35,989 bases of DNA from Gammaproteobacteria bacterium (GTDB lineage Bacteria > Pseudomonadota > Gammaproteobacteria > Steroidobacterales > Steroidobacteraceae): positions 1 through 35,989 of the forward strand of contig JANYIY010000460.1 in NCBI GenBank assembly GCA_025358615.1, written 5' to 3'. Position numbers and translations under genes: made by a program. Of this stretch, positions 14,314 through 23,316 are shown piece by piece; position 1 is the first letter of the stretch, and every line of letters begins with the position of its first letter. The notes beneath the pieces were generated by a model that did not search any database, was not told where the DNA came from, and saw nothing but the letters and a program-made list of their open reading frames with translations.

Positions 14314-15012
14314 ATGGAACTGCATGTGCAATTAGCCACTCTCACCACCTTTCTGCTGGCCTTCGGTGCCTTGTTCTCCATCGTCAATCCGCTGTCGGGC
14401 GCGTTTATTTTCTTTGGCGCCACGCGCGAACTGGATCCGCGCGTGCGCGCGCAAGTATCGCGCTGGGTGGCGATCTACTCCTTTTGTATCGTCAGCATAT
14501 CGCTGTACGTCGGCGCCTATGTGCTGGGTTTCTTCGGCGTCTCCATCCCGGTGCTGCGAGTTGCCGGCGGCATCGTCGTCGCCAGTGCCGGCTGGCGCAT
14601 GCTGAACGAGCCGGACGCCACCGAACAGCGCCGTAGCGAGACTCCAAGCCCTCGCTCCATCGACGTTCCGGCCAGTCGCCTGGCCTTCTATCCGCTCACC
14701 ATGCCGTTGACCACCGGTCCCGGCACCATCTCCGTGGCGATTTCCCTGGGCGCCAACCGCCCCCGCGGCTTTCATGCGTCTACGTTGGAATTCTTCATCG
14801 AGACGCTGGCCGCCGTGGCGCTGCTTTCAGCCCTGGTGTACCTCTTCTATCGAAACTCGGCTCGCATTGCCGGATGGATCGGCGCAACGGGAACTACCAT
14901 CGTGGTTCGGCTGTCCGCCTTCCTGTTGTTCTGTATCGGCATTCAAGTCTTGTGGAATGGCGCGGCAGAGCTCTTGGGCTCCCTGCCACTCGGTATGCCC
15001 GGCGACCGTTAG
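14314..15012 (+). CDS. MarC family integral membrane protein
   Basis: A 232-residue protein with six predicted membrane helices in two threefold halves, the usual length for MarC/UPF0056. Signature segments are FLLAFGALFSIVNPLSGAFIFF at the N-terminus, LRVAGGIVVASAGWRML in TM3 and FYPLTMPLTTGPGTISVAISLGA in TM4, the last being the family's highly conserved PLTxGPGxI motif. MarC was once linked to multiple antibiotic resistance but that role is not supported; the substrate is unknown. It lies between the small helix-rich protein (17 bp gap) and the S9 peptidase (36 bp gap), all on the plus strand, so the three may be cotranscribed. Confidence 0.9.
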   Translation: MELHVQLATLTTFLLAFGALFSIVNPLSGAFIFFGATRELDPRVRAQVSRWVAIYSFCIVSISLYVGAYVLGFFGVSIPVLRVAGGIVVASAGWRMLNEPDATEQRRSETPSPRSIDVPASRLAFYPLTMPLTTGPGTISVAISLGANRPRGFHASTLEFFIETLAAVALLSALVYLFYRNSARIAGWIGATGTTIVVRLSAFLLFCIGIQVLWNGAAELLGSLPLGMPGDR

Positions 15013-15048
15013 GCCAACAAACGGGTATTGAAGACACGTGGAGATAGC

Positions 15049-17241
15049 ATGAAGATCGGATTCGACCGCCGGCAATTCCTCGCCGGCAGCACGGGCGCCT
15101 TGTCGCTGACACTGCTGCCGCACGCCTTGTTTGCCACTCCCGTCCCCGCGGCCTCCGCCACCGCGGTCTCCCCGGGCAGCGCCGCGACACCGCCCGTGGC
15201 GCGCATCGACGTCGTACGCGACACCTACTTCGGCGAAACATTGAGCGACCCCTACCGCTGGATGGAGAACGACAAGGACCCCGAGTGGCTGCCGTTCCTG
15301 AAAGGTCAGAACGAGCACACCCGCGCCGTGCTCGATAAGCTCCCGACGCGCACTTCGCTGCTCAAGCGCATACAGCAGCTATCAGGCGACACCGTGGCCA
15401 CCAGCCACGTGCAACGCGCCGGCGGCCTGCTCTTCTTCACCCAGCGACCCAAGGGCGCGGACAATTTCAAGCTGTTCGTACGCCAGGGCGAACACGGTCC
15501 CAACCGCGTACTGGTCGACCCCACTCTCGTCAGCGGCGTCGCAGGCCATGTCTCGCTCGACTGGTGGCGCGCCGCGCCCGACGGCCGGCATGTGGTCTAC
15601 GGTCTGTCGAAGAACGGCAGCGAGGACTCCATGCTGCATATTCTCACCGTCGCCGACGGCGGACTGTTGACCGAGCAGATACCCAACACCCAGGATGCCA
15701 ATCCGCAGTGGCTCGATGACAGCAGCGGCTTCTTCTACAACCAGCTGACCGGCGCAGTCGACACGCCGCAACGATTTCTCGACAGCCAGGCACGCTTCCA
15801 CCGCCTGGGGTCGGACCCGAGCTCCGATCCCGTGCTCATGAAGCGCGGGCTGGTCGCCGGCATCGAGTACGAGAAGATCCAATCACCGAACATTCTCATC
15901 TACCACGGTGCCCGTCACGCCATCCTGCTGCTCAGCGATGTGCGCCCCGAAACGCGTGCCTACATCGCGCCGCTCGCCGACGTCATTGCCGGACGCGCGC
16001 AGTGGACTGCCGTCGCCGCTTTCGAGGACGAGATCACCGACATCGATCTGCATGGCGAAGACCTCTACCTGCTGGTCAACAAGGGCACGCCTCGCGGCCG
16101 TCTGATCAAGACCTCCGCCGCCGCCCCGAATCTCGCAACGGCCGCCGTAGTGATTCCGCAAGGACCCTTTGTTCTCGAAGGAACCGCGCGCGCCCGCGAC
16201 GGCCTGTACCTGCAGATCATGGATGGCGGCATCAGCCGCCTGCAGCGCCTCGCGACTGACGGCAAAGTCACCGACATAGCGCTGCCCTTCGACGGCACCA
16301 TCGGCTCGGTGTACACCGTCAGCAACGAGGATGGCGCCCTGCTTTCCATGACCGGCTGGCTGACTCCCGCAGGCATCTACTCGGTTGACCCCGCCGGCCG
16401 CATGCAAGACACCGGCGTCACCCCCAAGCCCGCCATCGACGTCAGCGCCTACGAAGCCAAGCGCTTCTTCGCCGCCGCCAAGGACGGCACGAAAATCCCG
16501 TACACACTGATTTACCGCAAGGGCTTAAAACTCAATGGCAGTACGCCCACCTGGATTTCCGCGTACGGATCGTACGGCTACCCTTACACGCCCGCCTTCG
16601 CCGGGCGAACCTTGGCGTTCGTCGACGCCGGCGGCATCGTCGGCTACGCCAATGTGCGCGGCGGCGGAGAATACGGCCGCGAATGGCATAAAGCCGGACA
16701 GCTCACCAGCAAACCGAACACCTGGCGCGATCTAATCGCGGTGTGCGAGGAGTTGTGCGCCAAGAAATACACCTCGCCGCAGCATCTGGCCATCGGCGGG
16801 CGCTCGGCGGGAGGCATCACCGTCGGTCGCGCGTTGACCGAACGGCCCGATCTGTTCGCCGCGGTCGTCGACGGCGTCGGCTGGTCGAATCCGCTGCGCT
16901 ACATGGTGGAACAAAACGGCTATGGCGAGGAACCTGAATGGGGCGTCATCACCGAGGCTGCCGGCTATCGCGCACTGAAGAGCATCGACAGTTATCAGGC
17001 CGTAAAGGACGGCACGCCGTATCCCGCGGTGCTGCTCACCACCGGCGTCACCGATCCGCGCGTCGCTCCGTTCCACGTGGCGAAAATGACCGCCCGGCTG
17101 CAGGCCGCCACCAGCTCCGGCAAACCCGTGCTGCTGCGTGTCGACTACGACGCCGGCCATGGCATCGGTTCCACCCGATCTCAACAGGATCGCGAGGCCG
17201 CCGACACGTACGCGTTTCTGCTCTGGCAACTACGCGGATAA
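15049..17241 (+). CDS. Prolyl oligopeptidase (S9A) family peptidase, Tat-exported
   Basis: A 730-residue serine peptidase. The N-terminus MKIGFDRRQFLAGSTGALSL continues TLLPHALFA and is a twin-arginine signal, so the enzyme should be exported folded. Residues ~50-440 form the β-propeller (DPYRWMENDKDPEWLPFLKGQNEHT opens the S9A domain) and ~450-730 the α/β-hydrolase. The catalytic triad is S586 in GGRSAGG, D669 in TGVTDPRVAPFH and H704 in DAGHG. The nucleophile elbow is GRSAGG instead of the standard GGSNGG. I chose the ATG at 15049 because GGAG precedes it and the Tat n-region starts here. The next genes, convergent, are prolidase-like amidohydrolases, so the locus may degrade proline-containing peptides (inference). 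Confidence 0.92.
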   Translation: MKIGFDRRQFLAGSTGALSLTLLPHALFATPVPAASATAVSPGSAATPPVARIDVVRDTYFGETLSDPYRWMENDKDPEWLPFLKGQNEHTRAVLDKLPTRTSLLKRIQQLSGDTVATSHVQRAGGLLFFTQRPKGADNFKLFVRQGEHGPNRVLVDPTLVSGVAGHVSLDWWRAAPDGRHVVYGLSKNGSEDSMLHILTVADGGLLTEQIPNTQDANPQWLDDSSGFFYNQLTGAVDTPQRFLDSQARFHRLGSDPSSDPVLMKRGLVAGIEYEKIQSPNILIYHGARHAILLLSDVRPETRAYIAPLADVIAGRAQWTAVAAFEDEITDIDLHGEDLYLLVNKGTPRGRLIKTSAAAPNLATAAVVIPQGPFVLEGTARARDGLYLQIMDGGISRLQRLATDGKVTDIALPFDGTIGSVYTVSNEDGALLSMTGWLTPAGIYSVDPAGRMQDTGVTPKPAIDVSAYEAKRFFAAAKDGTKIPYTLIYRKGLKLNGSTPTWISAYGSYGYPYTPAFAGRTLAFVDAGGIVGYANVRGGGEYGREWHKAGQLTSKPNTWRDLIAVCEELCAKKYTSPQHLAIGGRSAGGITVGRALTERPDLFAAVVDGVGWSNPLRYMVEQNGYGEEPEWGVITEAAGYRALKSIDSYQAVKDGTPYPAVLLTTGVTDPRVAPFHVAKMTARLQAATSSGKPVLLRVDYDAGHGIGSTRSQQDREAADTYAFLLWQLRG

Positions 17242-17275
17242 TTGCCTGCGCCGCCGCCGTCGCTACCGCACGCCG

Positions 17276-18604
17276 CTAGCGCGCGCCTAGGTAAATCACA
17301 CCTTCTTTCATCACCAGCACCGGGTGCTCAGTGGCGTGCATGTCGCTCAAGGGATTGCCGGCCACCGCCACGATGTCCGCATACTTGCCGACCGTCAGCG
17401 TTCCGGTCTGATCCGAGATCCCCAATAAGTCGGCGCCGTTTGCCGTACCCGCCATCAGCACCTGGGCCGGCGCCAGACCGTTCTTCGCCATCAGTGCGAA
17501 CTCGCGCGCGTTCAAGCCATGCGGCTCCACCCCGGCATCCGTGCCCATGGCCATCGGCACGCCGATCTTCACCGCATGCTGGAACATCTGCTGGCTTTGC
17601 GCCGCAGCGGCGCGCGCCTTGACGGCGATCGCCGGCGGGAAAGTGTCGAGGTGCTCACCCACCCAGGCACCCGCGAACAGGGTGGCCACCAAGTACACAT
17701 GCTTCTTCTTCATTTCAAGCAGCGTGTCATCCTGCAGGAAGCTGCCGTGCTCAATCGAATCCACTCCGGCAGCAATAGCCATCTTGGCGGCTCGATCCCC
17801 ATGACAGTGCGCGGCGACCTTGCGGTTCCAGGCATGTGCTTCCGACACGATGGCGTTCATCTCTTCTTGTGTCAGCTGCACATTGTCTACGGGATCCGAC
17901 AGCGACAGCACCCCGCCCGAGGGCATGAACTTGATGACGTCCGCGCCAAACTTGATCTGCAGGCGCACGGCGGCACGGCACTCGTCAGCGCCGTTGCACA
18001 CGCCCTGCAGAGGTCCCGCCAACGTAATGCGCTGCGGTGGCACCGGATCCTGATCGGCATGTCCGCCGCTCGCTCCAACCGCATAGTTGGACACCAACAT
18101 ACGCGGGCCCGGAACCTCTCCTGCGTTGATGGCATTGCGCATGCTGAGCGCAATGTAGTCGGTGGACCCTAAGTCGCGCACCGTGGTGATTCCTGCCTCG
18201 AGTGTGGCCTTGGCGTAGTGCGCGCCATACAGCGCCTGCTCGGCGGGGAAGCGCATGACACCGTCGAACCAATCGTGGTACCAGTTCGGGCTGCCCTGCT
18301 GCGATAAGTGCACATGCGCGTCGATGAAGCCCGGCAACAGCGTCGCGTCCCCAAGATCGATGACCCGTGCGTTGTCGGGAATCTTCACGTCGCTGCCCAC
18401 TGCCAGGATCTTGCTGCCCGACACCAGCACCACGCCCTGCTCCAGCATTTTGCCGGACACCGAATCGAACAAGTGTGCGGCTTTCAGCGCGATCGGGCGA
18501 GACGCGTTAGCAGCGGCATCCGCCAGAATGGGCTGCGCCAAACACTGCGCGGCAATCACCGCCGCTGCCAATACCCAGGAACTCATCTTCGTACGCCGTG
18601 TCAT
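17276..18604 (-). CDS. Metal-dependent amidohydrolase (prolidase-like), exported, copy 1
   Basis: A 442-residue amidohydrolase-superfamily enzyme. The start ATG at 18604 (MTRRTKMSSWVLAAAVIAAQ) has AAGGGG at good spacing and opens a signal peptide ending near ILADA. Metal and catalytic motifs in order: PGFIDAHVHL (HxH), GADVIKFMPSGG (Lys likely carboxylated to bridge two metals), AAHCHGD (His), SIEHGSFL (His) and MGTDAGVEPHG (Asp). This arrangement matches the imidazolonepropionase-like/Xaa-Pro dipeptidase (Sgx9260-type) clade. The likely activity is hydrolysis of dipeptides in the periplasm; specificity is not proven. It follows a paralogue on the same strand with a 69-bp gap and converges on the S9 peptidase. 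Confidence 0.9.
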   Translation of the reverse strand: MTRRTKMSSWVLAAAVIAAQCLAQPILADAAANASRPIALKAAHLFDSVSGKMLEQGVVLVSGSKILAVGSDVKIPDNARVIDLGDATLLPGFIDAHVHLSQQGSPNWYHDWFDGVMRFPAEQALYGAHYAKATLEAGITTVRDLGSTDYIALSMRNAINAGEVPGPRMLVSNYAVGASGGHADQDPVPPQRITLAGPLQGVCNGADECRAAVRLQIKFGADVIKFMPSGGVLSLSDPVDNVQLTQEEMNAIVSEAHAWNRKVAAHCHGDRAAKMAIAAGVDSIEHGSFLQDDTLLEMKKKHVYLVATLFAGAWVGEHLDTFPPAIAVKARAAAAQSQQMFQHAVKIGVPMAMGTDAGVEPHGLNAREFALMAKNGLAPAQVLMAGTANGADLLGISDQTGTLTVGKYADIVAVAGNPLSDMHATEHPVLVMKEGVIYLGAR

Positions 18605-18673
18605 AATTCGCATCCCCTTCGATGTGGACGCGCAGAATAACTCAGCAGGCATCACCTCTGCTATCGAACCCGG

Positions 18674-20062
18674 CTATCGAACCCGATCTAATTCCGCCCG
18701 GTAGACGACGCCGCCCTTCATCACGAAGCCAACATGTTCGGTGACCTTGATGTCGCTGAGCGGATTGCCGGGCACGGCGACCAGATCCGCCAGCTTGCCG
18801 GCCTCGACCGTTCCGATGCGGTCCTGCCAATGAATGATTTCCGAATTGATACGCGTCGCCGACACCAGCGACGCCATTGGCTTCTCGCCCAATGCCACGC
18901 GCGTGCGAAACTCGCGTGCGTTGAGTCCGTGGGGAATGACGGGTGCGTCGGTCGCCAAGCCAATGGGCAGGCCGGCCGCCAAGGCGCGTCGGAACGCGCT
19001 TTCGGCCATGCTGCGAAGCTGTCGCATGCGCTCCATTTCCGCGGGCGGGATCACTGTCGCACGATTTTCATCGAGGTTCGCCGCCAGTAGCGCCAGCGTC
19101 GGCACGTAGTAAGTGTTGGGGTGCGACTTCAAGAGCGCGATCGCTTCATCATCGAGACCCGAACCATGGTCGATGGTGTGCACGCCGGCACGGATCGCCG
19201 CCTTGATACCCTCGGTACCATGCGCGTGCGCGGCCACATCGCGGCCCCAACGATTGGCTTCAACCACCGCGGCGCGAATTTCCTCGTCCGAATACTGCTG
19301 CGCGCCCGGCGGTATGCCCTTGGAGAGCACCGCCCCCGTCGTCAGGATCTTGATGAAGTCCGCGCCATTCTTGAAATTGGTGCGTACCGCCTTGGTGATT
19401 TCTTCCGGACCGTCGGCGAGATTTTGCACCAGAGGGACATGCACGTAGGGCGAGAACTGCAACGCATCGCCGGCCCCGCCGGTCGACGACACGTAGGCGC
19501 CCGCCACCAGCATGCGCGGCCCAGGCACGGCTCCCGCATCGATTGCATTGCGTAGCGCCACATCGGTATACGGCCAGTCAGGTCCCATGTCGCGTACCGT
19601 CGTAAAACCAGCCATCAAAGTCACCAGCGCCCAATGGGCTCCCCACAGCGCATCCTCGGCCGGAGTGGTCTTGACCAAGGCGTCTTCCCAATGAACATCG
19701 CTGCGTCCCGTGAGATGGGTATGCAAATCGATGAAGCCCGGTAGCAGTGTCGAGTCTCCGAGATTGATCTGGCGCGCACCAGGAGGCACGGGCAAGGACG
19801 AGCCGACCGCCGTGATCCGATCGCCCACCACTCGAACCATGGCCGGAGCCAATGGTTCCCCGCCTCGACCGTCGATGAGACGCGCCGCGCGAATAATAAT
19901 GACGGCGGACCTCTCCTGCGCCGAACTGGGCCCGGCCGCAGCAGTGACCGTCGCTGCCACTACAGCCAGGAGAATCATGAAAATCTTCGCGAGCGGCACT
20001 GCGAGATGTCCCACAGGGGCAGGCAAGCGACGCGGCACGCGAAACAAGGTAGATAAATACAT
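18674..20062 (-). CDS. Metal-dependent amidohydrolase (prolidase-like), exported, copy 2
   Basis: A 462-residue paralogue of the neighbouring amidohydrolase. The ATG at 20062 (MYLSTLFRVPRRLPAPVGHL) has AAAGGA at good spacing; the hydrophobic core FMILLAVVAATVTAAAGPSSAQ ends in a signal-peptidase site, with an unusually long n-region. An ATG at 19978 within it is an alternative start. Motifs: PGFIDLHTHL, GADFIKILTTGA (bridging Lys), AAHAHGT, TIDHGSGL and LATDAPVIPHGLNAREF. The C-terminal GTVEAGKLADLVAVPGNPLSDIKVTEHVGFVMKGGVVY is nearly superimposable on copy 1. It is probably the first gene of a two-gene operon and another dipeptidase-like hydrolase, perhaps of different specificity. Confidence 0.9.
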   Translation of the reverse strand: MYLSTLFRVPRRLPAPVGHLAVPLAKIFMILLAVVAATVTAAAGPSSAQERSAVIIIRAARLIDGRGGEPLAPAMVRVVGDRITAVGSSLPVPPGARQINLGDSTLLPGFIDLHTHLTGRSDVHWEDALVKTTPAEDALWGAHWALVTLMAGFTTVRDMGPDWPYTDVALRNAIDAGAVPGPRMLVAGAYVSSTGGAGDALQFSPYVHVPLVQNLADGPEEITKAVRTNFKNGADFIKILTTGAVLSKGIPPGAQQYSDEEIRAAVVEANRWGRDVAAHAHGTEGIKAAIRAGVHTIDHGSGLDDEAIALLKSHPNTYYVPTLALLAANLDENRATVIPPAEMERMRQLRSMAESAFRRALAAGLPIGLATDAPVIPHGLNAREFRTRVALGEKPMASLVSATRINSEIIHWQDRIGTVEAGKLADLVAVPGNPLSDIKVTEHVGFVMKGGVVYRAELDRVR

Positions 20063-20180
20063 GATGATCCTTTGGTAACTCCCTGGCACCTGGATCTTAA
20101 GTCAATCCGGCAGAGTTGGCTTAGAACCCAACCCGCAGTACATTCTTTGTGCCGCACACCGTGTTACTCAGGAGCCACCG

Positions 20181-20840
20181 ATGCATGCCAAGAAGTTTCG
20201 TATGGGCGTTTTATCCTTCAGCTGTGCCTTATTCTGTCTATTGGGTTCGGTGGTGATTGCCCACGAACCAGTGATCCCGGCAGGCATTAAGATCGCGGTG
20301 TTCGATTTCGAGCTCGAAGATATGAGCGCCGCCGCGGTGCTTCTCGGCCAAAACACCTCAAGCTCTGCCGCGCTGGATAAGGTCACTCAGACCGCTCGCA
20401 AGGAATTGGCCAAATCGGGTCGCTACGTGGTCATCGATTCCAGCCACGAGAGCGCGGGGATCGCAAAGGACACGGCGCTCAAGGACTGCGACGGCTGCGA
20501 AGCACCCCTCGCCTCGCAGCTGGGGGCCGATCAGTCGCTGCTCGGAGTCGTCAGGAGAGTGAGCCAGACTGACTACTATGTGCTGGTGCAGATTCGCGAC
20601 GCACACACGGGAACGGTGATTGCACAGGAGGCGGCGAATTTTGCGGGCGGGGAAGAGGGTTGGGCGAGCGGCGTACGCATGCTGATCGATCACCAAGTAC
20701 TGCCTGCCACCGCCAAGGTACCTGTCGCGGCGCCCGTCTGCAGGACCGCCGACGTCAATCCGGTGAGCGGGCAGGCCGAATGCGTAGATCCGCAGGGGAC
20801 GCCCGTCGATCCCCCGCCGCGGCGCGAGGATCATTCGTAA
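20181..20840 (+). CDS. Exported DUF2380/DUF3280-like protein
   Basis: A 219-residue protein with a signal peptide (MHAKKFRMGVLSFSCALFCL then LGSVVIAH). The mature start IKIAVFDFELEDMSAAAVLLG, the RKELAKSGRYVVID segment, the CDGCEAPLASQLGADQSLLGVVRRVSQ segment and the RDAHTGTVIAQEAANFAGG segment match small secreted proteins annotated as DUF2380 or DUF3280, which look like TolB N-terminal-type folds; I am unsure which of the two names applies. The CxxC in DCDGCE is conserved in homologues I recall. The ribosome-binding site is CAGGAG, 7 nt before the ATG. It converges with the TonB receptor gene (49-bp gap). The role is unknown; such proteins often sit near transport loci. Confidence 0.7.
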   Translation: MHAKKFRMGVLSFSCALFCLLGSVVIAHEPVIPAGIKIAVFDFELEDMSAAAVLLGQNTSSSAALDKVTQTARKELAKSGRYVVIDSSHESAGIAKDTALKDCDGCEAPLASQLGADQSLLGVVRRVSQTDYYVLVQIRDAHTGTVIAQEAANFAGGEEGWASGVRMLIDHQVLPATAKVPVAAPVCRTADVNPVSGQAECVDPQGTPVDPPPRREDHS

Positions 20841-20889
20841 TTTCGGAGCCTCGGCAGCAGCGGCCGCGTTGTCGATCGACGGATTTTCA

Positions 20890-23070
20890 TCAGAACTGAT
20901 ATTGGAATCGGGCTCGAACCGTGCGCGGCACACCCGAATGCACCACATAGTCAGCCACCGGCGATGGCTCATTCTTCAATCGCGACACATAGTAATATTC
21001 GATGTCGTTCCACCTCACATCGGCGACGTTAAAGATATCGATTGCAGCCAACCACTTCGATGCACGAAATCCGATTTGAGCATCCACAGTCGTATAGGCC
21101 GGCGACTTCGCGCTGTTGTCCTCCACCAGCGGTGACTCGCCGAAATGGCGTGCGCGCACTGCGCCAAACCAACCGGACTCGCGTTGTGCGGTCAACCCCG
21201 CGTCGAGCACGTTGGTGGGGCTGTTGGGAATATAGCGCCCGACGATCCCTATGTCCTCCGCGCAAGGGTGGCTCAGCGCAGCATCGCCGCAGCCTAAGTC
21301 ATCCCGATCCGCGTTATGGTCGAAGCGTGCGCGCGTAAAAGCGGCGTTCAGATCCGCTGAGAGCCAACTATTGATGTGATACGTGTTGCCCAATTCGATG
21401 CCGGTCCGAGTGGTCGCGCCATTCGGTTGGGTAACTCCGGCATCACCGGAGAAAACCAACTCGGATTTCAACTTCAATTTGAACACGTCCACGCGGGCTT
21501 GCCATTTCGGCACGATACCGCTCGCCAAGCCGACCTCCGCGCTGCTGGCTCGGGTCAATGGGGATACAGCTCCCACATTGGGGTTCTCGCCGCTACGCGT
21601 AATGCCGCGCGCATCGTTACTGTGGAAGCCGCTCCCGGCATTTACGAATACCGTGGTCTTCGCCCAGGGGCCGAGCGTGAGTCCGAATTTGGGACTCAAG
21701 ATCGAGGCACGCTTGTTGCCGGTGTTGCAGCCCAGCGGATCACTATTGATGTTGCAGCTGCCGTCCGGATTCAGCAACTTGTCCTTGACGTCAAAGTTGA
21801 ATTGATCTTCGCGCAATCCAACTACGGTTTGCACATCATCGCGCCAACGCACCGTGTTTTCAACATAAGCGGCGCCGCTTGACTCCAAGACGCCCGCGTT
21901 TTGCGTGCGCATGGCAGCGGGTGCCGCGCTGATGGTTTGTCGTTGAAAGCTGGGAAACAGCCCGACATCGCGAATGTCGTCGATTCTCGCCTGCGCGCCT
22001 ATCACGTTAGTCACGGGGAAGCCCACGATGCTCGTAAACCATGTCTGCGATGCTTTGAACCCATAGACGATTCGATCATCGTGCTGCAGCATTTGATCGC
22101 CTTCGATCGGATTCTTGAGAAAGTAGGTAAAGGTCGACCACAGATCGAGCTTGTACCTGATGACATACGCCGATATTTGCACCTGATCCGTGTCGCAACG
22201 CTTCACGCGACTGAACGACAGGCTGGAGCGGGTGGAAACGCCGCCGTCCGTCGGGTTTAAGCTGCCGAATCGGTCGATGATTCCGTCGGCGATGGCGTGT
22301 TGCGGCACCTGGTCGGTGGAGTTCCACTTGCCTGAGTAGGCCATCGCAGTGAAGGTAAAGTAATCGCGATCATCGCCGCGAAAATATCGAATGACACCAT
22401 TCAGGCGGTTATAGTCATCCGGCACGTCGAAGGGTCCATCGTTGTGATACACCTCCCCGGCGACGATTATTGTGCCGCCGAGAAAACTGGTCGAGCCCAT
22501 CAACAGGCCGCGCCGATATCCATCCTCGCCGAAGCCTAGGGTCGCACTGGTGGACACCGCGTTGACCAGTCCAACCCGCGCAGTGCCGGCGGTCGCAAAA
22601 TCACCTTCATCCGCGTAGTAAGGGCCTTTTTTGTAGTGCAGATCACCGGCGAGCTCGGGGATCACGAAATTGAAGTCGGCATAGCCCTGGCCATGCGCGT
22701 GGCTCGGCATGTTGACCGGCATGTCGTCGACCTCGAGCGCAAGATCCGTGCCGTGATCCAGGTTAAATGCCCGCAGGAAGTACTGGTTCGCTTTGCCCTC
22801 CCCCGAGTGTTGCGTCACGATGAGACCGGGGATGTTTTCCAGGATCGCGGCAGGGCGCAGCAGGGGTTCGCCGGCTATTTGCGCCTGGCTGATATCGCCG
22901 GCGGAGGCGGCGGTCATATTGCTGACACCCGTCGCGACCACCGTAATGGTGTCGAGCGCCGGCGGCGCAACATCCGCCGTTTCGGTCGCTTGGACCGAAA
23001 GCGCCGCCAGAATTAGCGCCGCCGCCGTTCCGAATCTCACAAAGCCGTGGCGCGCAAATGCATAACTCAT
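20890..23070 (-). CDS. TonB-dependent outer membrane receptor
   Basis: A 726-residue receptor with signal peptide (RFGTAAALILAALSVQA), a TonB-box-like DTITVVATG near residue 40, a plug domain of ~120 residues (LRPAAILENIPGLIVTQHSGEGKANQYFLRAFNLDHGTDLALEVDDMPVNMPSHAHGQGYADFNFVIPEL) and a 22-strand-type barrel ending in RARFQYQF, where the terminal Phe is the BAM-recognition residue. There is no N-terminal STN signalling domain, so no direct ECF-sigma control is implied. The plug carries an SHAHGQG His-rich loop. The ligand is unknown; the divergent DUF4331-TPR-HupE genes suggest a metal-related substrate (inference). The 246-bp divergent gap at 23071-23316 must hold both promoters, but no clear consensus is visible in it. 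Confidence 0.92.
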   Translation of the reverse strand: MSYAFARHGFVRFGTAAALILAALSVQATETADVAPPALDTITVVATGVSNMTAASAGDISQAQIAGEPLLRPAAILENIPGLIVTQHSGEGKANQYFLRAFNLDHGTDLALEVDDMPVNMPSHAHGQGYADFNFVIPELAGDLHYKKGPYYADEGDFATAGTARVGLVNAVSTSATLGFGEDGYRRGLLMGSTSFLGGTIIVAGEVYHNDGPFDVPDDYNRLNGVIRYFRGDDRDYFTFTAMAYSGKWNSTDQVPQHAIADGIIDRFGSLNPTDGGVSTRSSLSFSRVKRCDTDQVQISAYVIRYKLDLWSTFTYFLKNPIEGDQMLQHDDRIVYGFKASQTWFTSIVGFPVTNVIGAQARIDDIRDVGLFPSFQRQTISAAPAAMRTQNAGVLESSGAAYVENTVRWRDDVQTVVGLREDQFNFDVKDKLLNPDGSCNINSDPLGCNTGNKRASILSPKFGLTLGPWAKTTVFVNAGSGFHSNDARGITRSGENPNVGAVSPLTRASSAEVGLASGIVPKWQARVDVFKLKLKSELVFSGDAGVTQPNGATTRTGIELGNTYHINSWLSADLNAAFTRARFDHNADRDDLGCGDAALSHPCAEDIGIVGRYIPNSPTNVLDAGLTAQRESGWFGAVRARHFGESPLVEDNSAKSPAYTTVDAQIGFRASKWLAAIDIFNVADVRWNDIEYYYVSRLKNEPSPVADYVVHSGVPRTVRARFQYQF

Positions 23071-23316
23071 ACATCCCCGGCAGCTTTGCTGATCCCTAGA
23101 AATAGTCTATTCGCGAGGCGTCGGCAAACAGATGCGCAATGTGGGAAGTTTCAGCCATGCATTTCGGATTGCAATTTCTTCAATGTCGAACCTTAGAGGC
23201 CCGCGTGCCGCGCACTGAGCCGCGTCGCTACAAATAATTATTCTTGTCCTGCATCCATCGGTCCCGCCGCAGCGAAATGAACTTGACCACAGCATCACAC
23301 TCGGGAGTTTGGCCCT

